Shown one piece after another: positions 1 through 8,516 of a stretch of 30,790 nt of DNA (position 1 is its first letter; every line of letters begins with the position of its first letter). The DNA is from Fimenecus sp045532175 (lineage in GTDB: Bacteria; Bacillota; Clostridia; Oscillospirales; Acutalibacteraceae), in contig JAZSFK010000042.1 of the NCBI GenBank assembly GCA_045532175.1, forward strand, positions 1 through 30,790. The letters are read 5' to 3'. The notes under the pieces were generated by a model that did not search any database, was not told where the DNA came from, and saw nothing but the letters and a program-made list of their open reading frames with translations. The position numbers and the translations under genes are program-made.

Positions 1-529
<529 letters not shown>

Positions 530-607
530 TATGCTTGGTTCAATATGTACAATTTCTCAAATGACATAATTATTCATCTAATCTTTGTTCAGTTTTCAGG
601 GTACATA

Positions 608-637
608 CGAAAGACCTTCAATTGAAGGTCTTTTTTT
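608..637 (+). terminator. Rho-independent terminator after the rRNA
   Basis: A perfect 24-base palindrome (610-633, arms AAAGACCTTCAA and TTGAAGGTCTTT) runs into a stretch of seven T. It lies about 80 bases after the 23S end and closes the rRNA transcript before nagA. The 530-607 spacer is AT-rich and contains no 5S or tRNA gene that I can recognise. Confidence 0.9.
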
Positions 638-647
638 ATTTTCTCTA

Positions 648-676
648 TTGAAATTGATTATTATTAATGTTAATAT
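648..676 (+). promoter_or_regulatory. Predicted sigma-A promoter for nagA
   Basis: A -35 box TTGAAA (648-653) and a -10 box TAATAT (671-676) are separated by exactly 17 bases, between the rRNA terminator and the nagA ribosome binding site. The expected transcript would start near 683, giving a very short leader. No operator palindrome is evident around it. Confidence 0.6.
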
Positions 677-707
677 TTTATATATGATATCAAAGGGTGT
701 GAAATTA

Positions 708-1850
708 TTGAAAGCTATAGTAAATGGTAGAATTATTCTTAAAGACAGAATAGTTGAGAATTGTGCTTTGCTGTATACAAATAAAATCGAGGATATTCTT
801 CCTTATAATCTTATTCCGGAGAATATAGAAATTCTTGATGCACAAGGTGGTTATGTTTCACCGGGTCTGATTGATTTACATATCCACGGTTATTTATCCA
901 AAGATGTCTGCGATGGTGAGGAAGAAAGCATCAGAACTATCTCCAAAGGTCTTCTCTCTAATGGTGTAATAGGTTATCTTCCAACAACAATGACAGAGGA
1001 TATGAGTGTTATCCGTAAAGCCCTTGATACTTGTCGTGCGTTAAAAGAAGAAAGCAAAAAATGGGACGGAAGCATTATTCTGGGCTGTCATGCTGAAGGT
1101 CCATTTATCAGCGAAAGTAAAAAGGGTGCTCAGGATGCAAAATACATTCTCAAGCCTGATGCGTCTTTTGTAAAAGAGTATAAGGATATTATCAGGATAA
1201 TCACACTCGCACCTGAATGTGATACAGAAGATTTTGATGCAATCCGTGAAATCTGTCGTGATACTGACGTGGTTGTGTCTATGGGACATACTTCTGCCGA
1301 TTACGAAACTGCCATAAAGAGTATTAATGCCGGAGTTAAGCATACAACACATCTTTTCAATGCTATGACACCACTTACTCATCGTGGTCCCGGTGTTGTT
1401 GGTGCAGCGCTCAATGGTGATGTAAGCGTTGAGCTTATTGTTGATACTGTCCATGTGGATAAAGCCCTTTACAATATGCTGTGGAAACTTAAAGGCAGAA
1501 AACTCTGTTTTATTACTGATTGCTTACCTGCGGGCGGTTTGCCTGTTGGCGAATATACTTTGGGCGGACAAAAAATAATCTATGATGGTATTATCTGTCG
1601 TCTTGAGGACGGTACAATTGCAGGAAGTGTGTTACAGCTTAATAAAGGTGTATGGAATGTTTTTGAAAATTCTGAAATTCCTCTTTACGAATGTGTAAAT
1701 TGTGCATCCCTTAATCCTGCAACAGTCCTTGGTATTGATAACGATAAAGGCTCACTTGAAAAGGGTAAGGATGCGGATATAATCATTACAGATAACCGGT
1801 TTAATATTATGAAAACAATTATCGGAGGCGAAATCAAATATGAAGCTTAA
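708..1850 (+). CDS. nagA: N-acetylglucosamine-6-phosphate deacetylase
   Basis: A cytoplasmic enzyme that removes the acetyl group from GlcNAc-6-phosphate to give glucosamine-6-phosphate, the committed step of amino-sugar and cell-wall recycling catabolism. Amidohydrolase-fold motifs are visible in order: the HxH metal site in LIDLHIHGY, HAEGPF, GHTSADYE, THLFNAMTPL, and the catalytic aspartate region FITDCLPAGG. I chose the TTG at 708 because it follows AAAGGG (692-697) at a normal distance and gives 380 residues, the usual family length. The in-frame ATG at 684 has no binding site, and anything further upstream would run into the terminator. The stop overlaps the next gene by 11 bases, suggesting translational coupling to a sugar kinase of the same pathway. 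Family assignment is firm. Confidence 0.93.
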   Translation: MKAIVNGRIILKDRIVENCALLYTNKIEDILPYNLIPENIEILDAQGGYVSPGLIDLHIHGYLSKDVCDGEEESIRTISKGLLSNGVIGYLPTTMTEDMSVIRKALDTCRALKEESKKWDGSIILGCHAEGPFISESKKGAQDAKYILKPDASFVKEYKDIIRIITLAPECDTEDFDAIREICRDTDVVVSMGHTSADYETAIKSINAGVKHTTHLFNAMTPLTHRGPGVVGAALNGDVSVELIVDTVHVDKALYNMLWKLKGRKLCFITDCLPAGGLPVGEYTLGGQKIIYDGIICRLEDGTIAGSVLQLNKGVWNVFENSEIPLYECVNCASLNPATVLGIDNDKGSLEKGKDADIIITDNRFNIMKTIIGGEIKYEA

Positions 1851-3216
1851 GGTTAGTGCTAAACTTGACCCGAAATTCCAACCAATGTCTCTTGTTATCC
1901 GTGAAATGCGAGAGGCAACAAAGGAAAACGGACAGGACATTATTATTGCAGTTGAAAGAAATCACGGCTATATTTTAACTTATAAAACAAGAATTTTTCC
2001 TGACGGTACAGGCCACGATGAAGAAAATTTCAATTTTATTGAACGAGTGGCAAAATCACTTTTATGGGTTTCAGGCGGATATAAAATTACAATTGCCGGT
2101 AACGAAAAAATCGGAAACAGAATTAAGGAAGCATATACATACGACGGACTTCGTGCATTTGATGTTGGGTTTATGGAAAGAGTTTATGAACGACCATTTG
2201 AGGTTGAGGTTTGCTCATTGGAAGGTGCACCTGAAACTAAAAATGCTACCGAGTCCGTTGGCAGACATCTTGACGGTTGTCGTATTGGCTTTGATGCGGG
2301 TGGCAGTGACAGAAAAGTCAGCGCAGTTATTGACGGTGAAAGTGTTTACTCTGAAGAGGTTGTATGGTTTCCAAAGACCAATCCTGACCCGGAATATCAC
2401 TATCAGGGAATCCTTGATGCTATGAAAACTGCTGCTTCAAAAATGCCAAGAGTTGATGCAATTGGTGTTTCCTCTGCCGGTGTTTATATTGATAACAGAG
2501 CTATGGTGGCATCCCTTTTCCTTAAAGTAAGTGATGAGGACTATGATAAAAGAGTAAAGAATATTTACCTTGACGTTGCAAAGGAAATTGGTGAAAATAT
2601 TCCTGTTGAGGTTGCTAACGATGGCGACGTTACTGCACTTGCAGGTGCTATGGACTTAAATGACAATGCTGTTTTAGGTATTGCAATGGGTACAAGCGAA
2701 GCAGGCGGTTATGTTGACCCACAGGGAAATATTACAGGTTGGATAAATGAACTTGCATTTGTTCCTGTTGATTATAATACTGATGCTATGGTTGATGAGT
2801 GGTCAGGGGACTATGGTTGCGGTGTTAAGTATTTCTCACAGGACGGTGTCATAAAGCTTGCTCCTTTTGCAGGAATTACACTTGATGAAAGCCTTTCTCC
2901 TGCAGAAAAACTTAAGGTTGTACAGGGACTTATGGAAAAAGGCGACCGTAATGCTGCCGATATCTACGATACAATTGGTGCGTACTTCGGTTATGCTATT
3001 GCTTATTACAGTGAATTTTACGATATTAAGCACGTGCTTATTATGGGCAGAGTAACTTCAGGACAGGGTGGACAAATTCTTTTGTCCCGTGCACAAGAGG
3101 TTCTTGATAAGGAATTTCCTGAACTTGCAAGTAAAATCGAGCTTCATATTCCTGATGAAAAATCCCGTCGTGTAGGTCAGTCTGTTGCAGCTGCAAGTTT
3201 GCCGAGAATTAAATAA
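1840..3216 (+). CDS. ROK-family sugar kinase-like protein
   Basis: A 458-residue protein whose C-terminal two thirds is an ASKHA/ROK fold. The phosphate-1 motif GFDAGGSD is at 150-157, VSSAGVY at 210-216, the Asn-Asp pair expected to hold the catalytic base at 260-261 (VANDGDVTAL), and the phosphate-2 segment GIAMGTSEAGGYVD at 280-293. Two things are odd for a ROK protein. There is an N-terminal extension of about 145 residues that I do not recognise, and the Cys-rich zinc motif typical of ROK kinases is reduced to a lone GCG near 326-328. There is no helix-turn-helix, so it is not a NagC/XylR repressor. Overlap with nagA (ATG inside its last codons, GGAGG at 1824-1828) points to an amino-sugar substrate such as GlcNAc or ManNAc, but this is inferred from context. 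Confidence 0.8.
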   Translation: MKLKVSAKLDPKFQPMSLVIREMREATKENGQDIIIAVERNHGYILTYKTRIFPDGTGHDEENFNFIERVAKSLLWVSGGYKITIAGNEKIGNRIKEAYTYDGLRAFDVGFMERVYERPFEVEVCSLEGAPETKNATESVGRHLDGCRIGFDAGGSDRKVSAVIDGESVYSEEVVWFPKTNPDPEYHYQGILDAMKTAASKMPRVDAIGVSSAGVYIDNRAMVASLFLKVSDEDYDKRVKNIYLDVAKEIGENIPVEVANDGDVTALAGAMDLNDNAVLGIAMGTSEAGGYVDPQGNITGWINELAFVPVDYNTDAMVDEWSGDYGCGVKYFSQDGVIKLAPFAGITLDESLSPAEKLKVVQGLMEKGDRNAADIYDTIGAYFGYAIAYYSEFYDIKHVLIMGRVTSGQGGQILLSRAQEVLDKEFPELASKIELHIPDEKSRRVGQSVAAASLPRIK

Positions 3217-3239
3217 TTAAAAGCCTAGTTTTAACTCAA

Positions 3240-3270
3240 AACTCTCGTATTTTTTTGCGGGAGTTTTTGT
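3240..3270 (+). terminator. Terminator after the nagA-ROK operon
   Basis: An eight-base-pair stem (arms 3240-3247 and 3258-3265, one G-U pair) with a T-rich loop is followed by TTTGTTTTG. It separates the amino-sugar pair from the two-component genes. Confidence 0.75.
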
Positions 3271-3294
3271 TTTGTGTAAAAATCCGGTGAGTTA

Positions 3295-3329
3295 TTGCAA
3301 AAATGCAGGAAAAATCTGCAATTTTGTAA
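3295..3329. promoter_or_regulatory. Imperfect inverted repeat upstream of the LytTR regulator gene
   Basis: Two 14-base arms (3295-3308 and 3316-3329) match in 12 of 14 positions as inverted copies around a seven-base A-rich spacer. The right arm ends 11 bases before the predicted -35 box. The placement fits an activator or autoregulatory site for the LytTR protein encoded just downstream. It could instead be a weak hairpin, but it lacks a clear T-run. Confidence 0.4.
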
Positions 3330-3340
3330 TGCTATTGCTA

Positions 3341-3369
3341 TTGAAATTGAATTTTGATAGAATTATATT
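3341..3369 (+). promoter_or_regulatory. Predicted sigma-A promoter of the two-component operon
   Basis: TTGAAA (3341-3346) and TATATT (3364-3369) are spaced by exactly 17 bases. The predicted start near 3376 leaves a leader of about 25 bases containing the AAGAGG binding site before the ATG at 3401. Confidence 0.6.
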
Positions 3370-3400
3370 GAGTAAGAGGATTTAAAAAAGAGGTTTTTTT

Positions 3401-4099
3401 ATGCGTATTCTTATCTGTGATGATGAAATTAAATACATAACTGAACTGAAAAATGCCGTTGAAGAATATATGAAAAATTGTGGTATAGTTTTTCAAATTG
3501 ATACAACGACCAATCCGATTGACATTACAGGAAATGATGTTGTCTATGATTTGGTGTTTCTTGATATAAAAATGCCGGAGTATGATGGAATTGACCTTGC
3601 TCTTGAATTAAAGAAACGAAACAGCAAAATTGTTATTTTTTTCATTACATCCTTCAATGAATATCAGGATACAGCTATGGATTTACAGGTGTTTCGATTT
3701 TTTGAAAAGCCATTTGACGTAAACCGTCTTTATTCAAGTCTCGATAAAGCTATGGAGTATATTGACGGTGCGTATGTTGATGTGTTTGTGTATAGTAATA
3801 AGGAGCATAAGCGAGTTTTGGTTGATGATATTATTTATATGGAGAATAAAGACAGAAAAACACATTTTTATACAACGCAAGGCGATTTTGTTGTTCGTGA
3901 CTCCCTTGAAGAATGGAAGAAAAAACTCCCCGCAACATTTTTCTATCAGGTGAATAAATCATATATTGCAAATCTTCATTATGTTACAAAATACAGTTAT
4001 GATGAGCTTTATCTTAATGAAAACATAAGAATACCTGTTGCTCCGAGAAAACAAGCAGATTTTCATAAATTCTGGTTCAGATATTTGAAAAGGAGATGA
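3401..4099 (+). CDS. LytTR-family response regulator
   Basis: A 232-residue DNA-binding response regulator. The N-terminal receiver domain has the acidic pair D8-D9, the phospho-acceptor D55 in LVFLDIKMPEYDG and the conserved lysine K103 in FFEKPFD. Residues about 128-230 form a LytTR DNA-binding domain of the AgrA/LytR/VirR type, with the characteristic stretch from VDDIIYMENKDRKTHFYT to the FYQVNKSYIANL segment. It is predicted to be phosphorylated by the kinase encoded one base downstream. LytTR regulators usually bind paired direct repeats, but none are obvious here; the inverted repeat at 3295-3329 is the only candidate site. The regulon is unknown, and no typical AgrB/AgrD peptide-signal genes are nearby. 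Confidence 0.9.
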   Translation: MRILICDDEIKYITELKNAVEEYMKNCGIVFQIDTTTNPIDITGNDVVYDLVFLDIKMPEYDGIDLALELKKRNSKIVIFFITSFNEYQDTAMDLQVFRFFEKPFDVNRLYSSLDKAMEYIDGAYVDVFVYSNKEHKRVLVDDIIYMENKDRKTHFYTTQGDFVVRDSLEEWKKKLPATFFYQVNKSYIANLHYVTKYSYDELYLNENIRIPVAPRKQADFHKFWFRYLKRR

Positions 4100-4100
4100 T

Positions 4101-5399
4101 ATGGTGCTAGTACAAATAGCAAAAATTATTTGTTATGTTGTTGAATTTGTTTCAGCTTATATTTTCTATTCGGCTGCGGCAGAAAAGAAGGTTAAACAGT
4201 CAACCTGTTATTTGGTTGGTATAGGCTTGTTTGCTATAGCTTGTGCTATAAATATTATTGGTAATCAGATTATTTGGCTGAACTTGGTTTTTTATATTAT
4301 TACTAATGTGCTTTATGCGTATTTATGCTTTAACCTTAACATAAAAAAATCATTATTCTATGGATTTATACTTACACTTATAGGTACAATATGGGAAGTT
4401 GTTGTTGAGTTTTTCCTTATATCTGTGTATGAAAGAGATTTCTTTGAATTTGTGTATAGCGAGGAAACAAGTATTTTTACAGCCTGTTGTTGCAAGAGCT
4501 TGCTGTTTATATCAGTTCTTTTCCTTTCAAGATTTATTGTTAAAGATGGTAGTTTTAAAATACCGTTTTCATTTTTTATTTATCCTTTAGCACTTATGGT
4601 TTCTCTCCTTATTTTCTTTTATGTCTGTGCTTATTGCGGTGTGAACAAAACCGGAAAGATGGCTTTAGCGATAATTGCCTTGATTCTTATTCTCCCGACA
4701 ACACTTTTATTTCTTATTTATCAGCGAAATATTGAGAAAGAAAATGAACTTTTCCGTTTGAAAAATGAAATGGACAAGGCAGAAACTGAAAAGACTTATT
4801 ATGATATTCTCGATAAACAGAATCAGGATTTAAGGATTTATGCACACGATGCCAAAAACCACCTTGCAGCCATCAGGAGTTTAAATAAAGACCCACAAAT
4901 TGAGGAATACCTTAATAAAATAACTGAAAGCCTTACAACTTACAGTAAGGTTAGTCGTAGCGGTAACCATTCGCTTGATGTTATTATCAATAGATATGTA
5001 ACTGAATGTTCAATCAAGGATGTCAAGTTTACTTTTGACACAAGGCTTAAAAATCTTGAATATGTTGAGGACTATGACCTTGTAACAATTCTTGGTAATC
5101 TTCTTGACAATGCTTTGGAATCTGCTGAAAAATCAGAAAAACGAGAAATTACATTATCAACAGATTACAGAAATACTTATGATGTTCTGATTGTCACAAA
5201 CAGCTGTGATACAGCACCAAAATCATCAAATAACAAGTTGATTACAACAAAAACTGACAATAAGCTTCACGGTATCGGACTTAAGAGTGTTGCGAAAGCA
5301 CTCACAAAATATAATGGTGACTACGACTGGGAATACGACAGCGAAAACAAAGTCTTTACTGCAACTGTTATGATAAGCAAGTCGGGAAAGAATAAATAG
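4101..5399 (+). CDS. GHKL-type membrane sensor histidine kinase (AgrC-like)
   Basis: A 432-residue sensor kinase. The N-terminal half (to about 205) has roughly six hydrophobic membrane segments and no sizeable extracellular domain, as in peptide-sensing AgrC/ComD-type kinases. A short coiled linker (210-245) leads to the phospho-acceptor motif AHDAKNHLAAI with H249, then the ATP-binding N-box LGNLLDNALESAE (331-343) and the G-box HGIGLKSV (390-397). The start lies one base after the regulator stop, with AAAGGAGAT just ahead, so the two are translated together. The signal is unknown. The architecture suggests a small hydrophobic or peptide ligand, but nothing in the window encodes one. Confidence 0.9.
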   Translation: MVLVQIAKIICYVVEFVSAYIFYSAAAEKKVKQSTCYLVGIGLFAIACAINIIGNQIIWLNLVFYIITNVLYAYLCFNLNIKKSLFYGFILTLIGTIWEVVVEFFLISVYERDFFEFVYSEETSIFTACCCKSLLFISVLFLSRFIVKDGSFKIPFSFFIYPLALMVSLLIFFYVCAYCGVNKTGKMALAIIALILILPTTLLFLIYQRNIEKENELFRLKNEMDKAETEKTYYDILDKQNQDLRIYAHDAKNHLAAIRSLNKDPQIEEYLNKITESLTTYSKVSRSGNHSLDVIINRYVTECSIKDVKFTFDTRLKNLEYVEDYDLVTILGNLLDNALESAEKSEKREITLSTDYRNTYDVLIVTNSCDTAPKSSNNKLITTKTDNKLHGIGLKSVAKALTKYNGDYDWEYDSENKVFTATVMISKSGKNK

Positions 5400-5449
5400 T
5401 TTGGATGATTTTAATAAACAAAAATGATTAGACAAATTTATATCTCCAC

Positions 5450-5485
5450 AACAAAAAAACGGACATCATCTGATGTCCGTTAATT
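5450..5485. terminator. Bidirectional terminator between convergent genes
   Basis: A perfect inverted repeat with 11-base arms (5458-5468 and 5471-5481, start AACGGACATCA) lies between the forward kinase gene and the reverse SCP2 gene. Read on the reverse strand it is followed by a run of seven T (A-run at 5453-5459), a classical terminator for the reverse gene. Read forward it is followed by AATTTTG, a weaker tail. Confidence 0.85.
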
Positions 5486-5502
5486 TTGTGTAAAACTTTT
5501 AA

Positions 5503-5826
5503 TTATTTTACAAGATTTACAACTGTAAGCACAGCATTTGCGTCACCGTCAATAACAACCTTACCCTTGTTATAGGCTTCAATCGGGTCAAGCTTGCCCT
5601 CAAGAAGCTTCATAAGGTTTGTAGGGTTTACTGTAACGATAGCATGTCTGTCATAGTATTCATAAGGTTCAACATTTACGTTGTGGTCTTTAACCTCAAT
5701 ATAGAAAATGCCGTTTACATTTTTACCTTCAAGGTTAATCTGTAAAGCAACAACACCATCAATGGCACTTGCATCAACATCTGTAAATTTTGTTTTAACC
5801 TTTGCAACAACCTGTTCGTATGTCAT
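5503..5826 (-). CDS. SCP2 sterol-binding-domain protein
   Basis: A small (107 residues) cytoplasmic protein consisting of a single SCP-2 fold, a lipid/acyl-binding domain found stand-alone in many Firmicutes. Typical features are the central VVALQINLEGKNVNGIFYIEVKD strand pair and the C-terminal LLEGKLDPIEAYNKGKVVIDGDAN segment, in which the loading helix and final strand match the family. I chose the ATG at 5826 because AAGGAG lies eight bases before it. The in-frame GTG at 5835 overlaps that binding site and is unlikely. It has its own promoter and terminator and is the only reverse gene in the first 27 kb. The ligand is unknown. Confidence 0.85.
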   Translation of the reverse strand: MTYEQVVAKVKTKFTDVDASAIDGVVALQINLEGKNVNGIFYIEVKDHNVNVEPYEYYDRHAIVTVNPTNLMKLLEGKLDPIEAYNKGKVVIDGDANAVLTVVNLVK

Positions 5827-5856
5827 GGTTTTCACTCCTTATTTTTCGTTTTCATA

Positions 5857-5885
5857 ATACTATCACAAATTATAAATCTTTGCAA
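5857..5885 (-). promoter_or_regulatory. Predicted promoter of the SCP2 gene
   Basis: Reading on the reverse strand, TTGCAA (5880-5885) and TAGTAT (5857-5862) are 17 bases apart and lie about 30 bases ahead of the ATG. The remaining 5886-6049 stretch of this divergent intergenic region is very AT-rich. I see no further gene or riboswitch in it. Confidence 0.5.
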
Positions 5886-6049
5886 ATCAGGTCGTTGCCA
5901 TAATTTATGAAAATAACATATCGAAAGGGGGCGAAATAGGTAGTTTTATGAAAAATCGTTAATCAAAATAGATAAAAACTAACTGTAATTTTTGTAATAA
6001 ATAGTGAAGCCTACAAAATTAAAAAACTTAAAATTTTTACAATTTTTTA

Positions 6050-6078
6050 ATGACAAAAAACCTCTTTTATGGTACAAT
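6050..6078 (+). promoter_or_regulatory. Predicted promoter of the hydrolase-miaB-mutS run
   Basis: ATGACA (6050-6055) and TACAAT (6073-6078) are separated by 17 bases, 44 bases ahead of the hydrolase ATG. As no obvious terminator interrupts the following same-strand genes, this may be the main promoter of a long operon. Confidence 0.5.
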
Positions 6079-6121
6079 AAAACCATTAATATGCAGAAGT
6101 CTGCAATTTGGAGGGAATTTT

Positions 6122-7063
6122 ATGGCATTGGTTAGAAAAGAAGCATATTTTAACTCATCAAACGGTTCAAATAAAATCAGAACCCTTATTTGGGAAGACG
6201 ATGAATTAACCCCTATCGGCATTGTTCAGCTTACTCACGGAATGGCTGAGCATATTGCTCGTTATGACGAGTTTGCACGATTTTTAGCCGGAAACGGATT
6301 TGTTGTTTGCGGTAACGACCATTTAGGTCACGGAAAGAGTATTGAAGACCGTTATCAGATTGGATATATGGGAGATTATAACGGTGACAAGCGTCTTGTT
6401 GACGATATGCATATTCTCACAAAGATTATGAAAAAGAGAAATCCTGATATTCCGTATTTCCTTTTCGGACATTCAATGGGTTCATTCTGTGCAAGAGTAT
6501 ATGCAGTTTATTTTGGCTACGAGCTTGACGGTGTAATTCTTTGCGGTACAGGTGATATGCCTGACATTATCAACGCAGGTGTTGACCTTATTGATATGCT
6601 TGTAAGCAAATATGGTCTTATGAGAAGAGTTGACAAAATGGCAGACATTATGAACAAGGGATTTTCAATGTTGGGTCCGGACAAGGATAATCCTCTTGCC
6701 TGGCTTTCAGAAAATGCCGAAAACAGACTCAACTATTCCAACGATGAACTTTGCGGCTTTACATATACACTCGCAGGTTACAGAGATATCTACAATCTTA
6801 TGCGTGAGGCTTGTGACTCTGACTGGGCTTTCAGAATTCCAAAGGATTTGTCGGTTATGATTATTTCAGGTGCTAATGACCCTGTTGGTATGAATGGTAA
6901 AGGTGTTTTAGCTGTTGCCGACAGTCTTGCAGGAGCAGGAATTGACCCTACAACTATTCTCTATCCGGGAATGAGACACGAAATCCTTAATGAAACAGAC
7001 AGAGAAGTAGTATATAACGACGTCCTTTCATTCTTATTATCTATTTACACTAAGGAAGTATAA
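6122..7063 (+). CDS. Alpha/beta hydrolase, monoacylglycerol lipase / lysophospholipase type
   Basis: A 313-residue serine hydrolase of the Hydrolase_4 (S33-like) family. The oxyanion-region motif QLTHGMAEH is at 37-44, the nucleophile S118 in FGHSMGS, and the other members of the triad are expected at D253 (SGANDPVG) and H286 (GMRHEIL). A cap region between about 145 and 235 is rich in charged residues. There is no signal peptide, so it acts in the cytoplasm, probably on a lipid ester or similar small ester. The ATG at 6122 follows GGAGGG (6111-6116). A longer reading from 6050 would start inside the predicted -35 box and is rejected. The miaB start is four bases after its stop, indicating co-transcription. 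The substrate cannot be told from sequence. Confidence 0.88.
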   Translation: MALVRKEAYFNSSNGSNKIRTLIWEDDELTPIGIVQLTHGMAEHIARYDEFARFLAGNGFVVCGNDHLGHGKSIEDRYQIGYMGDYNGDKRLVDDMHILTKIMKKRNPDIPYFLFGHSMGSFCARVYAVYFGYELDGVILCGTGDMPDIINAGVDLIDMLVSKYGLMRRVDKMADIMNKGFSMLGPDKDNPLAWLSENAENRLNYSNDELCGFTYTLAGYRDIYNLMREACDSDWAFRIPKDLSVMIISGANDPVGMNGKGVLAVADSLAGAGIDPTTILYPGMRHEILNETDREVVYNDVLSFLLSIYTKEV

Positions 7064-7066
7064 ATC

Positions 7067-8479
7067 TTGACTAATTTTGTATCAAACGAACAGATTGAAT
7101 TACAAAAGAATATAGCAGGTGAGGTAGCCGAATTGTTGCTTCTCCGACATGGTACAAGCCCGAAAGCATTTGTTCATACCTACGGATGTCAGGGAAATGT
7201 CGCCGATAGCGAAAGAATAAAGGGATTACTTTCCCTTATGGGTTATACTATGACCGAAGAAAAAGAAGAAGCCGATTTAATTCTCTATAACACCTGTGCA
7301 ATCCGTGAACATGCCGAGGACAGAGTTTTTGGCAATGTTGGTGCAATTAAGAAATTAAAACAATCAAATCCCAATCTCATAATCGCACTTTGCGGTTGTA
7401 TGATGCAACAGGAACATATACGTGAAAAACTTTTCAAGAGTTATCCGTTTGTTGACATTGTCTTTGGTACTCATAATCAATATAAAGTACCTGAAATCTT
7501 CAAATCATTTTTGACTCGCGGTAAACGGTTTTTCGCTGATATGACCGAAACAAACGAGGTTGCAGAGGGTATTCCCGCACTTCGCGACAATTCCGCAAAG
7601 GCGTGGTTGCCGATTATGTACGGTTGCGATAATTTCTGTACTTATTGTGTTGTGCCTTATGTGAGAGGCAGGGAGAGAAGTCGTAAATCAGCGGACATAA
7701 TTGCGGAATTTAAGCAGATAGTTGCTGAGGGTTACAAGGATATCACCTTGCTTGGTCAGAATGTTAACTCTTACGGAAAAGGTCTTGAAGAAGATATTAA
7801 TTTCTCAAAGCTCATTCGTAAACTTAACGATATAGACGGTGATTTCACAATACGATTTATGACCTCACATCCAAAGGATTGTACAAAAGAACTCATTGAT
7901 ACAATTGCAGAATGTGAAAAGGCTTCAAAGCATATTCATCTTCCCGTGCAGTCAGGTAATAACCGAATTCTTAAAGAAATGAATCGCCGTTATACCCGTG
8001 AAAAGTATCTTGAACTTATAAACTATGCTAAAGAAAAAATTGAAGGACTGTCCCTAACAAGTGATATTATCGTGGGATTCCCCGGCGAAACCTATGAGGA
8101 ATTTTGTGATACATTGTCACTTGTGAAAGAGGTCGGATATACTTCACTTTTTACATTCATTTTCTCGTCAAGAAAAGGCACAAAGGCGTCTTTAATGGAC
8201 GACCCTGTATCTTACGAAGAAAAGAATAAATGGTTTAAAGAGCTTTGTGACTTGCAGGAGAGTATTGCTGCAAATCATAGTGCAGAAATGAAAGGTAAAA
8301 CCTACCGTGTGCTTTGCGAGGGTGAGAGTAAAACTCTCGAGGGCTTTTTAGCAGGTCGCACCGATGGTAATGTTATTATTGAATTTCCAAGCGATGACCG
8401 AAGTTTAGTGGGTAAATTCTGTCACGTTAAGGTTACAGAATCACTTAACTGGTTAGTCCGTGGAGAACTCGTCAAATAA
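7067..8479 (+). CDS. miaB: tRNA-2-methylthio-N6-dimethylallyladenosine synthase
   Basis: A radical SAM methylthiotransferase that turns i6A37 into ms2i6A37 in tRNAs reading UNN codons, using two [4Fe-4S] clusters. The N-terminal UPF0004 domain supplies the auxiliary cluster cysteines C41 (YGCQGN), C77 (YNTCAIRE) and C111 (CGCMMQQ). The radical SAM CxxxCxxC motif is C187/C191/C194 in YGCDNFCTYCVVPYVRGRE, the signature that separates MiaB from MtaB and RimO. A TRAM RNA-binding domain occupies about 405-470. The start is a TTG at 7067, eight bases after AAGGAAG (7052-7058). Its substrate is made by MiaA, encoded 5.6 kb downstream in the same run. Length (470) is normal. Confidence 0.95.
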   Translation: MTNFVSNEQIELQKNIAGEVAELLLLRHGTSPKAFVHTYGCQGNVADSERIKGLLSLMGYTMTEEKEEADLILYNTCAIREHAEDRVFGNVGAIKKLKQSNPNLIIALCGCMMQQEHIREKLFKSYPFVDIVFGTHNQYKVPEIFKSFLTRGKRFFADMTETNEVAEGIPALRDNSAKAWLPIMYGCDNFCTYCVVPYVRGRERSRKSADIIAEFKQIVAEGYKDITLLGQNVNSYGKGLEEDINFSKLIRKLNDIDGDFTIRFMTSHPKDCTKELIDTIAECEKASKHIHLPVQSGNNRILKEMNRRYTREKYLELINYAKEKIEGLSLTSDIIVGFPGETYEEFCDTLSLVKEVGYTSLFTFIFSSRKGTKASLMDDPVSYEEKNKWFKELCDLQESIAANHSAEMKGKTYRVLCEGESKTLEGFLAGRTDGNVIIEFPSDDRSLVGKFCHVKVTESLNWLVRGELVK

Positions 8480-8516
8480 TAAAAAATTAAAGTTAAAATA
8501 AAGGAGCAAAAACAAA

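Noticed and set aside
5886..6049. Hidden gene in the AT-rich divergent spacer
   Set aside because: No open frame with a binding site on either strand; only A/T runs and weak inverted repeats.
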